A stretch of 47,427 bases of DNA from DAOUTY01 sp964453665 (GCA_964453665.1 CAYVQT010000020.1:1-47427); one strand, 5' to 3'. Counted from the stretch's first letter, positions 32,673 through 41,581 are shown. The notes: a model not told the origin generated them from the sequence alone. Program-made: numbers and translations.

Positions 32673-33470
32673 TCACTCTACGAATGTATTGAAAATTATC
32701 GCCGTGGGAATTGCGACTAAGATAGCGAACACGAAGCAGACCGAATTTCTCACTATAGCGAACTTTCTCCCCAGAGCCGCTATCTCGGCGGGCATCTGAA
32801 CCAGGCCTACCGTCACCCAGGCGACAATTAGCGCTGTTACAGCGAACATGCTGACTCCGAGGTCCATTAATTCCCCGCCGATTATATAGCTATTTATGGG
32901 ATTTCCAGCCAGGATGCTACCAAAACAAGCTCCCCACAATGTGTCCAGACCGGCGCTACCCGAGAAAACGGAGTCCAGAGCTTCTTTGGATATAAAAGAA
33001 TTGAAGAGGCCCATAAGCAGCACTACGCCTATCAGTATAGGCAACAAATTGGCAAATTGCCTGGCAGAGCTCCGAAGGGCGTTGAGGATAGCCAGTCTGT
33101 TTATCCCACTACGCCCTGCCGTGAATTGTTGCTCGCCTCCCGCACGCTGTTCGAACTCACCTTGCATATAGCGCTCAACGGTCTGCCTTACTGTGCCGCT
33201 GAGGCCAGTGATCACGCTTATACCCGCATCTAAAAGGTGCCTCCGGACAGTTGGACTGGCATAGGCAGTCAAGACCACATCGACCTCCTTGCTGATAGCA
33301 AGCACTGCCGCCTGCATGCCAGCGCCCTGCCGCGCCGAAGCCCCCGGGTTGATAATAGCCTCGAACTCAAGGGTTTCGGGGTCAACAATAATCAAGTACG
33401 CTGATGTGCCGAATTTATACCCTAATTGCGCGTTGAGATCCGGCCCTTCTGATGCAACAGCGATTTTCAT
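32673..33470 (-). CDS. NifX-like domain fused to a permease half
   Basis: 265 residues. Residues 1-~105 match the NifX/NifB C-terminal (dinitrogenase iron-molybdenum cofactor) fold: MKIAVASEGPDLNAQLGYKFG, a central strand and VVLTAYASPTVRRHLLDAGI. A linker of about 35 residues follows, then four or five membrane segments (ANLLPILIGVVLLMGLF, FAVTALIVAWVTVGLV, FVFAILVAIPTAIIF) with the GSILAGNPINSYIIGGEL permease loop. The soluble domain may sense or carry a metal-sulfur species for the transporter (inference). It pairs with the next gene. Confidence 0.8.
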   Translation of the reverse strand: MKIAVASEGPDLNAQLGYKFGTSAYLIIVDPETLEFEAIINPGASARQGAGMQAAVLAISKEVDVVLTAYASPTVRRHLLDAGISVITGLSGTVRQTVERYMQGEFEQRAGGEQQFTAGRSGINRLAILNALRSSARQFANLLPILIGVVLLMGLFNSFISKEALDSVFSGSAGLDTLWGACFGSILAGNPINSYIIGGELMDLGVSMFAVTALIVAWVTVGLVQMPAEIAALGRKFAIVRNSVCFVFAILVAIPTAIIFNTFVE

Positions 33471-33829
33471 ACTTAACTCTACAAGTCAATTAGCGTCTAT
33501 TTGTTCATACTATTATTGCATCTTTTTATACGTACGACTATATGTCTCGTTGCTACCACAAGCGTTGGAGAGCTATAAGACAACATCAAGACCCCTCCTG
33601 TTGCTAAGGTAGACCTTAGCAAGAAGGGCTTCCGAGGTTATCTGAAACGAAAGCTGGCGGATAAGGGAGGGACAGGAAGAGAAAAGCTTACACTACACAT
33701 CGTAAAATATGACTGGTGACATATTGGTAGAAATGTGAAAATAGAGGGCCAAATTAAGCTAGTGTTATTGATACTTTAACATTAGTATAAATTTGGCGGC
33801 CAAACTTAGACTTTGCGCTTATCCTTTGC
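33471..33829. other. Intergenic region with a perfect 22-nt hairpin
   Basis: No gene seen. Contains TTGCTAAGGT-AG-ACCTTAGCAA at 33601-33622 (10-bp arms). It also has a short TTTGGCGGCCAAA dyad near 33792-33804, close to the end of the FAD gene, which may terminate that transcript. The AT-rich stretch at 33480-33540 is the likely promoter region of the NifX-permease pair. Confidence 0.45.
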
Positions 33830-35185
33830 TCACGAGCCAGCCTTTTTTAAATCTTCGATCAACATCCGGGCGGCTTTCTTCCCGGTCATAAGCGCTCCCT
33901 CTGTGCTCGCGATAAGGAAAAGGTATTCCCCGGCAAGATAAAGCCCCTGCACATCACGCATGTGGTTCCTTAAGAGGTCATGAATAGCGACAAACTGTCC
34001 TGGAGACTCCATATTAACAGCGCGCTCCCACCTGAAAAGCTTGGTAATGACTGGTTCATCCGGAAACTCCGGGAAGAACCTCTGCACTTCCTTGATTACC
34101 AGTCTGCGGCGCTCTTCAGGTTCAAGCTTTGCGAGCTTCTCATCTTCCCAGCCCCTTGTCGTGCAGATCATGACAGGTTTCTCATGGGCTCTGCTGCCCC
34201 TTGCAATCCAGGAAATTATAGTATCGGCACTGGCAGGTGTCATCATGACAAACATATCCACATTACCTGGAATAAGATGCTTCTCCAGGCCAAACTGGTA
34301 ATAATATGTGGAGCTGTATTTACACGTTTCGAGAGCCTTTCTCATTGTATCCGGTAAATCGGGGATTAATTGTCTTGCGAGCACAGCATCGACCGCACAA
34401 ATCACGTGGTCAGCTTCAACGAAACCGTCATTCGTCTCAACGCCTCTCACTTTATTATTTTCAATGACAATCTTGTTTACAGTAGTAGACAGGCGAACAT
34501 TATCTTTCACTTTCTCATACAAGGCCGCAGTCAATATACCGAGGCCTCCCTCCAGACTGCGCATGCCCTTCATCAGTGAGAAAAGTGAAATCGGGTGTGC
34601 AATGGAAATATCCCTGGGACGCGCCAGAACCATGGTGGCAAGAAACGGATGAAACATCCATTCCAGTGCTTCGGGGCCGCCATGTTTAAGCACAAACTCT
34701 TCAGTGCTCATATTAGATATCTCTGCCAGCGCATCGAAATTGTGTTCCTTGGTGTCAACCAGTTTCATATATTTTCGCAGCGCCAGGAACACCTTTATTA
34801 TTTGTGGATACGTTTTCAAGGGCATGGTCGTGAGAAGGAACTTGATGTTCTCAGGTAATGTGACTATAGTACCCCAAAGATTGCCTCCCGTGAAAACAGT
34901 GCGTATCTTGCCTTTCACAAAAAAACCGTACCGCTGTTTTTGCAGGGAAAATACCTTATCCATTAATCCCAGTTCGTTCAGATACTGAAACGTTGTTCCC
35001 CACTGGGGTTCTGTGCTTCCGGCACCTATGCTGAAGGTATATCCCTGCTCTGTGATACTCCTGCACCTTCCGCCTGCGACATCATTTGCTTCGAAAGCAA
35101 CTACATCTATCCCTTGCTTTTGTAATGTATAGGTCGCAGATAATCCCGCGCAGCCAGCGCCGACCACGATAACATCGTGTTTCAT
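33830..35185 (-). CDS. FAD-dependent amine-oxidase-fold oxidoreductase
   Basis: 451 residues. FAD motif GAGCAG at 9-14 with FEAND and GGRC after it (the GG doublet of the family), and the C-terminal LYLAGEYLFLIASTEGALMTGKKAA segment. It belongs to the protoporphyrinogen-oxidase/phytoene-desaturase/amine oxidase superfamily; the substrate is unknown. ATG 35185 follows GGAGGGGAG. It is the last gene of the acyl-CoA operon, 51 bp after the DUF6125-like gene, and may act on the same sterol-like or isoprenoid substrate (inference). Confidence 0.88.
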   Translation of the reverse strand: MKHDVIVVGAGCAGLSATYTLQKQGIDVVAFEANDVAGGRCRSITEQGYTFSIGAGSTEPQWGTTFQYLNELGLMDKVFSLQKQRYGFFVKGKIRTVFTGGNLWGTIVTLPENIKFLLTTMPLKTYPQIIKVFLALRKYMKLVDTKEHNFDALAEISNMSTEEFVLKHGGPEALEWMFHPFLATMVLARPRDISIAHPISLFSLMKGMRSLEGGLGILTAALYEKVKDNVRLSTTVNKIVIENNKVRGVETNDGFVEADHVICAVDAVLARQLIPDLPDTMRKALETCKYSSTYYYQFGLEKHLIPGNVDMFVMMTPASADTIISWIARGSRAHEKPVMICTTRGWEDEKLAKLEPEERRRLVIKEVQRFFPEFPDEPVITKLFRWERAVNMESPGQFVAIHDLLRNHMRDVQGLYLAGEYLFLIASTEGALMTGKKAARMLIEDLKKAGS

Positions 35186-35236
35186 TTTTATTACTCCCCT
35201 CCAATCTGAATAGAGGATATATTCTGGTTTACTCCT

Positions 35237-35812
35237 CTACTCCTCGATTTTAAACTCCCACTGGCAACAGATGTCCGCTTTGCTTTTTCTGGGAGGGAGC
35301 TTCAGGGCTTTACACTTCATGTTGGGATTGAAGTACTTGCAGAACTCGATGAAGGCCCGTTCCTCTACACCACCCGGTCCGCAAAGGGCAGCTATATCCT
35401 TTTCGTTTCCTTTTCTTTCAAAGTAGAACAGGGAGGGGCAACTGGTGAAAGTCAGTACCACATGGTTATTGTTCTTTATATCGTATTCGTATTCATACAG
35501 GCCCTCCCGGGCGCCATCGATAGCCACCTGGAAATACTTGAGCATGGTCAAAATATCATCCCCTTGAATACTCATTGCTTGCGTGGTCAACGGCAGCGCA
35601 AACTTACGCACCCATTTCTCGTAGACATCAGCGTCGAGCCTGAAGGCTTCCTCAGAATCCATCCTCTCCCTGTTCACTGTGTTCCACATTCCCATGAAGC
35701 CCACAAAAGCGACCTGATAGCTTTTTAAGAGCCTGATCAGTGCATCCTTGGAGAACTCCTCCAGCTTTAAATCCGGTCTATATTGCCCGCTATAATCATT
35801 AAGCTCTTTCAT
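35237..35812 (-). CDS. DUF6125-like protein (thiazoline-carboxylate hydrolase relative)
   Basis: 191 residues, soluble. A helical N-terminal half (LEEFSKDALIRLLKSYQVAFVGFMGMWN) is followed by a Cys-bearing C-terminal half (FTSCPSLFYFERKG, FIEFCKYFNPNMKC, ICCQWEF). This layout matches proteins labelled DUF6125 or L-2-amino-thiazoline-4-carboxylic-acid-hydrolase-like; no reaction is established here. The ATG at 35812 has GGAG 9-10 nt upstream. It sits inside an acyl-CoA operon. Confidence 0.7.
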   Translation of the reverse strand: MKELNDYSGQYRPDLKLEEFSKDALIRLLKSYQVAFVGFMGMWNTVNRERMDSEEAFRLDADVYEKWVRKFALPLTTQAMSIQGDDILTMLKYFQVAIDGAREGLYEYEYDIKNNNHVVLTFTSCPSLFYFERKGNEKDIAALCGPGGVEERAFIEFCKYFNPNMKCKALKLPPRKSKADICCQWEFKIEE

Positions 35813-35883
35813 AGTCTGAAACTCCTATACTATTTGTATTTCACAGGGATTAAATGTTCTATGCCAAAATCAGGGAGAGCATA

Positions 35884-37017
35884 TCACAGCCCGATTTCAG
35901 CTTCGAGTGTTTCCAGATGGAAAGGTGTACTGCCGAGCCTTAACTCGAAGGCTTTCGCCTGCCGGAAATAGAAATGCAGGTCATAGTCCATGTCTACACC
36001 GACACCGCCGTGCAGTTGCTGGGCACTTAAGGCAACACGCTGGCATGCTATATTGGTAAAGGCTTTGGCTATCGCCACCTCTTTTTCAGCCGGCAGCCCC
36101 TCACTGAGGCGCCAGATTGCCTGATACGTTATCCAGCGAGCGCCATTAACATCTATGAACATATCAGCCAATCGGTGCTGAACGGCCTGGAACGCCCCAA
36201 GGGGACGCTCGAACTGTATGCGGGTTTTAGTATGTTCGGCCGTCATCTCCAGTGCCATCTGGGCTCCGCCCACCATCATCGCACATTGCAGGGCAGTTGC
36301 CTTTCTGAGTATTGCTTTGACCAGCGGCAGGCCTTTGTGCAGCGCTCCCAGAATATCGCTCGATGAAACTGACACTTTATCGAATGCGACCTCGAACTGT
36401 TTGTCAGGCGCTATCGTAACCAAAGGAGTTATACCGATAGCAGGAGCTTTCCCATCGACTATGATAAGGGTAATTCCTTCCTCATCCCCGTAAGCACCGT
36501 CGGTCCGTGCCACGACGATCAGGTAATCAGCGATGTGGGCATAGGGAACCATAAGCTTGACGCCGGTGATTTCCAACCCCTCGCCCTGCGGGATGGACTG
36601 TGTAGTAATGAATCTGGGGTCTTCGTCTACCTCAGGTTCCGCGATTGCCGCGGTTAGTATAATCTCACCGGATGCGATCTTATGCAGTATCGACTGTTTT
36701 TGCTCTTCAGTCCCGTATTCAAGAATTGGAAGCGCTCCCAGTGCTATAGTGCTGAACACGGGTCCGGGCACAGCTGCACGCCCGAATTCTTCAAAAAGTA
36801 TCGCCAGGTCAAGAATATTTAGTCCTGCTCCACCGTACTCCTCTGGAAGCGCCAGGCCCATCCAGCCCAACGTTGCCATTCTCTTCCAGAGCTCCGATGA
36901 GTAACCCAGGTCGCTGGCTTCGATTTCTCTCACCAGCGACTTGGGACATTCTATGCTGAGGAAATCACGCGCGGATTTCCTCAGCATCTCCTGTTCTTCA
37001 TTAAGCGCGAAGTCCAT
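35884..37017 (-). CDS. Acyl-CoA dehydrogenase
   Basis: 377 residues, FAD-dependent. N-terminal helices MDFALNEEQEMLRKSARDFL, then WMGLALPEEYGGAGLNILD, the beta domain with TAAIAEPEVDED and C-terminal LHGGVGVDMDYDLHFYFRQA. The usual TEPxAGSD loop is altered to AEPEVDED, as in partner subunits of heteromeric dehydrogenases. I start at ATG 37017, 2 bp after the DUF35 stop, because longer versions add unrelated residues. It may pair with the other dehydrogenase of this operon (40268-41443) as an alpha2beta2 enzyme, as known for ChsE1-ChsE2 (inference). Confidence 0.92.
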   Translation of the reverse strand: MDFALNEEQEMLRKSARDFLSIECPKSLVREIEASDLGYSSELWKRMATLGWMGLALPEEYGGAGLNILDLAILFEEFGRAAVPGPVFSTIALGALPILEYGTEEQKQSILHKIASGEIILTAAIAEPEVDEDPRFITTQSIPQGEGLEITGVKLMVPYAHIADYLIVVARTDGAYGDEEGITLIIVDGKAPAIGITPLVTIAPDKQFEVAFDKVSVSSSDILGALHKGLPLVKAILRKATALQCAMMVGGAQMALEMTAEHTKTRIQFERPLGAFQAVQHRLADMFIDVNGARWITYQAIWRLSEGLPAEKEVAIAKAFTNIACQRVALSAQQLHGGVGVDMDYDLHFYFRQAKAFELRLGSTPFHLETLEAEIGL

Positions 37018-37019
37018 AA

Positions 37020-37448
37020 CTATTTTACCGGTCTGAACATGGGGAGCGGCCACTCATCATTTATATCCACGAAAACGACCTCTACAGGCATGCCGAAGTA
37101 TAAATCCTCAGGATTCCCCTCTGCCATGTTCGATATGAAACGAACCCCCTTTTCCTCCATCTCCACAACCACCACTTCGAATGGGACCCTGTAGAGCGGA
37201 TTCACTTCCCTGGTGAAAACGACCCAGCTGTAGATCTTGCCTTTTCCGGTCGACTCCACCCATTCGAGGTTATAGCTGTGGCATTTGTGACACATGGGAC
37301 GGGGCGGATGAAGAAACTCACCGCATTCCGTACATCTTTGGAAGACCAGCCTTTTCTGCTTAACAGCCTCCCAGAAGCCCTCCTCAAAAGACTCGGCAAC
37401 CGGGTTATAAAAGTACTTCAGGTATCGTTTGTTCAATTCCAGAGCCAT
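37020..37448 (-). CDS. DUF35 Zn-ribbon/OB-fold protein
   Basis: 142 residues from ATG 37448, with GGAGG in the end of the previous gene. The zinc ribbon C39-x2-C42-x10-C53-x2-C56 is followed by an OB-fold (GKGKIYSWVVFTREVNPLYRVPFEV). DUF35 proteins are obligate partners of thiolase-fold enzymes (HMG-CoA synthase/thiolase in archaea, Ltp2-type aldolases in steroid degraders). The adjacent upstream gene is such a thiolase, separated by 2 bp. Confidence 0.92.
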   Translation of the reverse strand: MALELNKRYLKYFYNPVAESFEEGFWEAVKQKRLVFQRCTECGEFLHPPRPMCHKCHSYNLEWVESTGKGKIYSWVVFTREVNPLYRVPFEVVVVEMEEKGVRFISNMAEGNPEDLYFGMPVEVVFVDINDEWPLPMFRPVK

Positions 37449-37450
37449 CT

Positions 37451-38626
37451 CTAACCTCCTTGCCCAAGGATGAGAGCGCTGGTCGGAACGCCGAGCCCTC
37501 CTGTGACAAGACAATGCTCTACATCCTTAATCTGCGTTATTGCTGTGCCCCTTATCTGCCTTACCCCTTCGGCGATCATGTTCATTCCGTGTATGTACGA
37601 TTCGGACAACATTCCGCCGGAGGTGTTAATAGGCAGTTCTCCGGTCGGTCGGATCCGGTCGCCCCCTTCGCAGAAGGGTCCCCCCTCCCCTACTTTGACG
37701 AAGCCCAGTGCCTCCAGCTGCATGGGGACCAGTGAAGTGAAAGCATCGTAGAACTGGACTACGTCCATGTCCTTGGGAGTGAGCCCCGTCTGCTTCCAGA
37801 GGTCTTTTCCTGTCTCCTCCATCTCCGGAATCCCGATGTTATCCCGGTAGAAGCTGGTCATGCAGTATGAGTCCCACGATGTTGCCTCGGCAGCACCTAC
37901 AATATAGGCTGGCTTCTGCTTGAGATGTTTCGCTCTCTCAGGCGTTGTAACAATCAGTGCAACTGAGCCATCGTTCTCCAGACAGGTATCATGCATACGA
38001 AAGGGTTCGCACAGCATCGGCGAATTGAAATAGTCCTCCATCGTTATCGGTCTGCCATAGAAGATAGCTCTCGGATTTCGAGCAGCGTTCTCTCTGCAAA
38101 CGATAGCGACCCAACCCAGCTGTTCATTCGTGGCCCCCGTCTCGTACATCCACCTCCGTGTGAACATTGCGATCCATGAAGTTGGACTGGCAAAGCCAAA
38201 GGGCATGGTGTAGCTCCAGTGAGCGTCGATCGGGATATTGGCCGGCCGTCCGTAGCGCACCGTTCCGCTGGCAGGCTTCAGCGAACGGAAACAGAGGACG
38301 TAGTTCGCCAGACCTGCTGCAACAGCCAGCGTGGCATGTAATACTGTGGCGCAACATGCGCCGCCCCCCCACGGGGCTTCGACGAAATACCTCAGGTTCG
38401 GAATACCAAGACATCGGGCGACGTCTGTCTCCGTGGTGAACTCGGTGGCGGTCTGTCCGGCGGTGCCGAACTTGACAACCCCGTCGATCTCCTCTGGCTT
38501 GATTCCCGCGTCCTGGCACGCCGCCATCGTAGCATCTACGGCCATGTGGATTTCGCTTCGGCCACTGACTCTTGAAAATTCGGTTGAACCGATGCCAACT
38601 ATACAAGCCTTGTTTTTTATCGTCAT
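37451..38626 (-). CDS. Thiolase-fold lipid-transfer protein (Ltp2-like)
   Basis: 391 residues from ATG 38626 (GAGGGAAG upstream). Thiolase fold: CIVGIGSTEFSR, APWGGGACCATVLHATLAVAAG (Cys91/92), NTSGGMLSESYIHGMN and CLVTGGLG at the end. The classical thiolase GHPxGATG is replaced by SYIHGMN, as in the Ltp2/SCP-x-like group, in which some members are retro-aldolases acting on beta-hydroxyacyl-CoA side chains with a DUF35 partner. The DUF35 gene next door supports that reading; plain thiolase activity cannot be excluded. Confidence 0.88.
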   Translation of the reverse strand: MTIKNKACIVGIGSTEFSRVSGRSEIHMAVDATMAACQDAGIKPEEIDGVVKFGTAGQTATEFTTETDVARCLGIPNLRYFVEAPWGGGACCATVLHATLAVAAGLANYVLCFRSLKPASGTVRYGRPANIPIDAHWSYTMPFGFASPTSWIAMFTRRWMYETGATNEQLGWVAIVCRENAARNPRAIFYGRPITMEDYFNSPMLCEPFRMHDTCLENDGSVALIVTTPERAKHLKQKPAYIVGAAEATSWDSYCMTSFYRDNIGIPEMEETGKDLWKQTGLTPKDMDVVQFYDAFTSLVPMQLEALGFVKVGEGGPFCEGGDRIRPTGELPINTSGGMLSESYIHGMNMIAEGVRQIRGTAITQIKDVEHCLVTGGLGVPTSALILGQGG

Positions 38627-38639
38627 TTTTCTTCCCTCT

Positions 38640-39086
38640 CTATCCCTTCGCCGGCAGGGCCATGACCGCCGTCCCGACAATATGAGGGCCCAGCGTATTA
38701 TCGCCGGCAATATCGAGCTCAATCAGGTGATCGCCTGATTCCTCGTACTTCTTTGTAATCCTTGCATTCATGTCCATCTTGTTGCCGGCAGTCGGGAAAT
38801 TGGGCACCTGGAGACCGATGTTCATCTTCTTCAGCTCAGCCTCGGGCCCGGCCCATTGTTCCAGATAAGAAGCCATGAGTCCATTGGAGGTCAGGATATT
38901 CATGAAAATGTCCGGAGCCCCCTTTTCCTGCGCGAAGTCTCTGTCATGATGCACCGGCATGAAATCATGCGAAGCCCATATGGCGCCGCTGACGATTAGC
39001 GTAGTATCTATTGCTCGGGATTTCTCGGGTAAGTCCTGTCCGACTTCAACATCTTCCCAGTAAACGTTCTTTATTTCCTGCGCCAT
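38640..39086 (-). CDS. MaoC-like enoyl-CoA hydratase
   Basis: 148 residues, one hot-dog domain. The catalytic pair is visible as D41-x4-H46 (HDFMPVHHDRDFAQEKG), followed by ILTSNGLMASYLEQW. It would hydrate a 2-enoyl-CoA made by the dehydrogenases. The ATG at 39086 has GGAGGAAAAG. It is followed after 13 bp by the thiolase-fold gene. The two upstream hot-dog proteins lack this full pair, so this is probably the catalytic subunit of a heteromeric hydratase. Confidence 0.88.
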   Translation of the reverse strand: MAQEIKNVYWEDVEVGQDLPEKSRAIDTTLIVSGAIWASHDFMPVHHDRDFAQEKGAPDIFMNILTSNGLMASYLEQWAGPEAELKKMNIGLQVPNFPTAGNKMDMNARITKKYEESGDHLIELDIAGDNTLGPHIVGTAVMALPAKG

Positions 39087-39106
39087 CTTTTCCTCCTTCT
39101 CCTTAT

Positions 39107-39715
39107 TTAGCCCTCGTACAGACGACGTGTGTCCATGGGCGGCTTGTATTTAAGTACCCTGAATGATTCTACGCACACTTCTTCGTCATGCTGATTAATA
39201 AATGTGTACAGGATATCTACGTAGCGACCAATTCCCTGGCGCGTGAAATGGTCATATTTTGACACTCTGGCAACTGTAATCTTGCTGCGGATAACATCCC
39301 CGGGTCTTATAGGCTTCAGGTACGTTTGCTCCTGTGCCGTAGCGACGACACCGTTGTAACCTTCGGAGTCAAGAAGATCGAACAGTTGATTATGCGGGTC
39401 CTCCTTGAAGGGCTGGTTTGCATGAACGAATCGCTGAAGCGCGTCGTACATATCATCCAGCGACCACGTTTGCACCATTGACGGAGGAGCTATGAGCCCT
39501 CCATATTTGCTTGCCTTCGCGAATTCCTCGTCACAGTACAGCGGATTGGAGTCCTGCATAACTTCGCACCAGTGCCTGATATCCGATTTAGTCACTTCAT
39601 CGTGTGGATCGTGAAAAGGTGATGATTTGCCGATGAAAGGTTCCACTTTCGAATAATCTAAGGTTTCCTCGGGGGGACCTGAGAAGGGTTTTATCCTGTC
39701 ATTTTCTTTTCCCAT
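39107..39715 (-). CDS. MaoC-N-type hot-dog protein
   Basis: 202 residues from ATG 39715 (AAGGAGG 9 nt upstream; a start 10 codons earlier lies before that site). It contains SDIRHWCEVMQDSNPLY, with Tyr where the catalytic His would be, then YGGLIAPPSMVQTW and LKPIRPGDVIRSK. This is the FAS1-like dehydratase or MaoC N-terminal type, usually the non-catalytic partner that binds the long acyl chain. It fits a ChsH-like heteromeric hydratase with the MaoC protein after it. Confidence 0.87.
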   Translation of the reverse strand: MGKENDRIKPFSGPPEETLDYSKVEPFIGKSSPFHDPHDEVTKSDIRHWCEVMQDSNPLYCDEEFAKASKYGGLIAPPSMVQTWSLDDMYDALQRFVHANQPFKEDPHNQLFDLLDSEGYNGVVATAQEQTYLKPIRPGDVIRSKITVARVSKYDHFTRQGIGRYVDILYTFINQHDEEVCVESFRVLKYKPPMDTRRLYEG

Positions 39716-39745
39716 ATAAATGCGACCTCCTTGGTGATCTTCCAA

Positions 39746-40228
39746 CTACGATACTGGTGTCAGCATTTTTGACTTGAATACGGTGTAGCTTTGTTTGCTG
39801 ACCACTTCACCATTTTGATTAGAAAACGTGTAGAGTAAATTGACCTTATACCCTTTTCCCAGCTTAGTATCTTCCTCACCCGATGACACGCCGGTAACCT
39901 TGACCTTGTAGCTTAACTGGTCGCCAAGGCATATGGGTTTGAGATATTCCTGGTCAAGGGCTATACCAACAGATATGCTATAACCTGCCTCGTCCAACAG
40001 CTTCAGTACCTGTTCATGGGGCTCCGTCGCCTCCAACTTCTTAGGCCACAGAGGGCCCATTGCCCACGCTAACGCCATAGCAGGCGGGGCAACATTGGTA
40101 TTCCAGGAATCCTTCTTACCCTCCATAAGCTCGCGCCAGTGCCTGATATCGGACGTACTCACCGTATCGAGGGCTTGTATCACACCTGACTCTTTCCCGA
40201 CAAGGTCTTTCGTCTGGCTAAAATTCAT
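39746..40228 (-). CDS. MaoC-N-type hot-dog protein, short paralog
   Basis: 160 residues (AAGGAGG before ATG 40228). It shares TSDIRHWRELMEG, VAPPAMALAW, LDQEYLKPICLGDQLSYKVKV and LLYTFSNQNGEVV with the following gene, but lacks the D-x4-H motif and about 30 residues around the active-site helix. It is probably a structural or substrate-binding subunit. Two different MaoC-N proteins in one operon is unusual and may mean two hydratase complexes. Confidence 0.83.
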   Translation of the reverse strand: MNFSQTKDLVGKESGVIQALDTVSTSDIRHWRELMEGKKDSWNTNVAPPAMALAWAMGPLWPKKLEATEPHEQVLKLLDEAGYSISVGIALDQEYLKPICLGDQLSYKVKVTGVSSGEEDTKLGKGYKVNLLYTFSNQNGEVVSKQSYTVFKSKMLTPVS

Positions 40229-40267
40229 ACTGTACCTCCTTTCTAATTTGAATACAGAATTCTTGTG

Positions 40268-41443
40268 CTACATCGCCCTGGGCATACCCAGACCGGCTAT
40301 GGCTATGATGTTTCTCTGAATTTCCAGGGCGCCGCCGCCAAAGATAAGTACTATGTCCGTCCGCAATGCATGTTCCACCTTCCCTTTGAGCGGAGCCCAC
40401 TTCGATCCCATCTGTAACTGGCCGAACTGCCCTATTATCTGCAACAGCGTGCTGTTGAGCCGCTGGTTCAGTTCAACCCCATATACCTTGACCATAGATG
40501 ATTCCGCATAGACGAGAGCGTCCTGAGTTATGAGCCATACCACATAGTAATTGAGTATCCTGAGTACTTCCAGTTCCATCATCAACTCGGTGAATTTCTG
40601 CCTGACCCACGGGCGTTCAATGATCGGTTTGCCGTCGTGATTAGTCTCTTTCGCCCACCGGATGGTCTGATCGAGATTACGTCTCATCGTAGAGGAAGGA
40701 ACAAGCGCAATACGCTCGAAACTCAACTGGGTGGTCATATACTTCCAACCCTGATTTTCCTCGCCGACCAGGCACTCTTTGGGAACCCGAACATTATCAT
40801 AGAAGGAATAGTTGCTTCGTTCACCGCCCATTGTCATGAAAGGCTCTATCGAAATACCGGGTGTATTCATGGGAATAATGAATATAGATATGCCCCTGTG
40901 TTTGCGTGCCTCGGGATCGGTCCTGGCGGCAAGCCATACATAGTCGGCAAAGTCTGCATTAGTTGTGAATACTTTTTGCCCATTTATGATATAGCTGTCA
41001 CCATTCCTGACGGCGGTAGTTTTGAGGGAAGCCAGGTCCGTACCTGCGTCGGGCTCGGTATAGCCAATACAGAACTCTATTTCTCCTTTTAAAATTAGGG
41101 GTAAATATTTCTTCTTTTGCTCATCAGTGCCGATTCGCATTATAGCCGGCCCCACAGTGTTCAAGCCAAGCACGGGTAAGGGTACCTCTTCATAGAAGCA
41201 TATCTCAAAGAAGAGATGCTGCTCCATAGGCGTGCGCCCCTGGCCGCCATATTCCTTCGGCCATCCAACTCCCAGCCAGCCATCGCGACCCATCTGGCGT
41301 ATTAGATTTGTATACGCCGGGCCTCCTCCATACCCCGACCGCGCCTCAAGCTCAGCAATAAGTTCCGGGGTTTTCTGCTTCTTGAGGTACTTCGTGCATT
41401 CCTGGCAAAATCGCTCTTCCTCCGGTGTTAGAGCAAAGTCCAC
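40268..41443 (-). CDS. Acyl-CoA dehydrogenase, first gene of the operon
   Basis: 391 residues from GTG 41443 (AGGAG 6 nt upstream). N-terminus MDFALTPEEERFCQECTKYL, then WLGVGWPKEYGGQGRTPMEQ, FAD/substrate loop YTEPDAGTDLASLKTTAV and VFTTNADFADYVWLAARTDP, and C-terminal IFGGGALEIQRNIIAIAGLGMPR. It introduces a 2,3 double bond into acyl-CoA. Its promoter region contains TATAGTATACTATA operators shared with the divergent MarR gene, so repression by MarR is likely. Confidence 0.94.
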   Translation of the reverse strand: MDFALTPEEERFCQECTKYLKKQKTPELIAELEARSGYGGGPAYTNLIRQMGRDGWLGVGWPKEYGGQGRTPMEQHLFFEICFYEEVPLPVLGLNTVGPAIMRIGTDEQKKKYLPLILKGEIEFCIGYTEPDAGTDLASLKTTAVRNGDSYIINGQKVFTTNADFADYVWLAARTDPEARKHRGISIFIIPMNTPGISIEPFMTMGGERSNYSFYDNVRVPKECLVGEENQGWKYMTTQLSFERIALVPSSTMRRNLDQTIRWAKETNHDGKPIIERPWVRQKFTELMMELEVLRILNYYVVWLITQDALVYAESSMVKVYGVELNQRLNSTLLQIIGQFGQLQMGSKWAPLKGKVEHALRTDIVLIFGGGALEIQRNIIAIAGLGMPRAM

Positions 41444-41564
41444 ATCGAGCTCCTGAGCCTAGTTCTGTATGATTTCCCTTACGTCACAAGAAAAAACGAC
41501 TGTGATACCAGTAAGCGCAGAGTCCTATAAGTACAGCGTAATTTGACGTGTCGATCGAATTAAT

Positions 41565-41581
41565 CTATAGTATAACTATAG
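41565..41581. promoter_or_regulatory. Imperfect operator CTATAGTATAACTATAG
   Basis: CTATAG half-sites facing each other; overlaps the perfect palindrome at 41577-41590 by five bases, making a compound site 120-140 bp upstream of the acyl-CoA dehydrogenase start. Confidence 0.5.
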
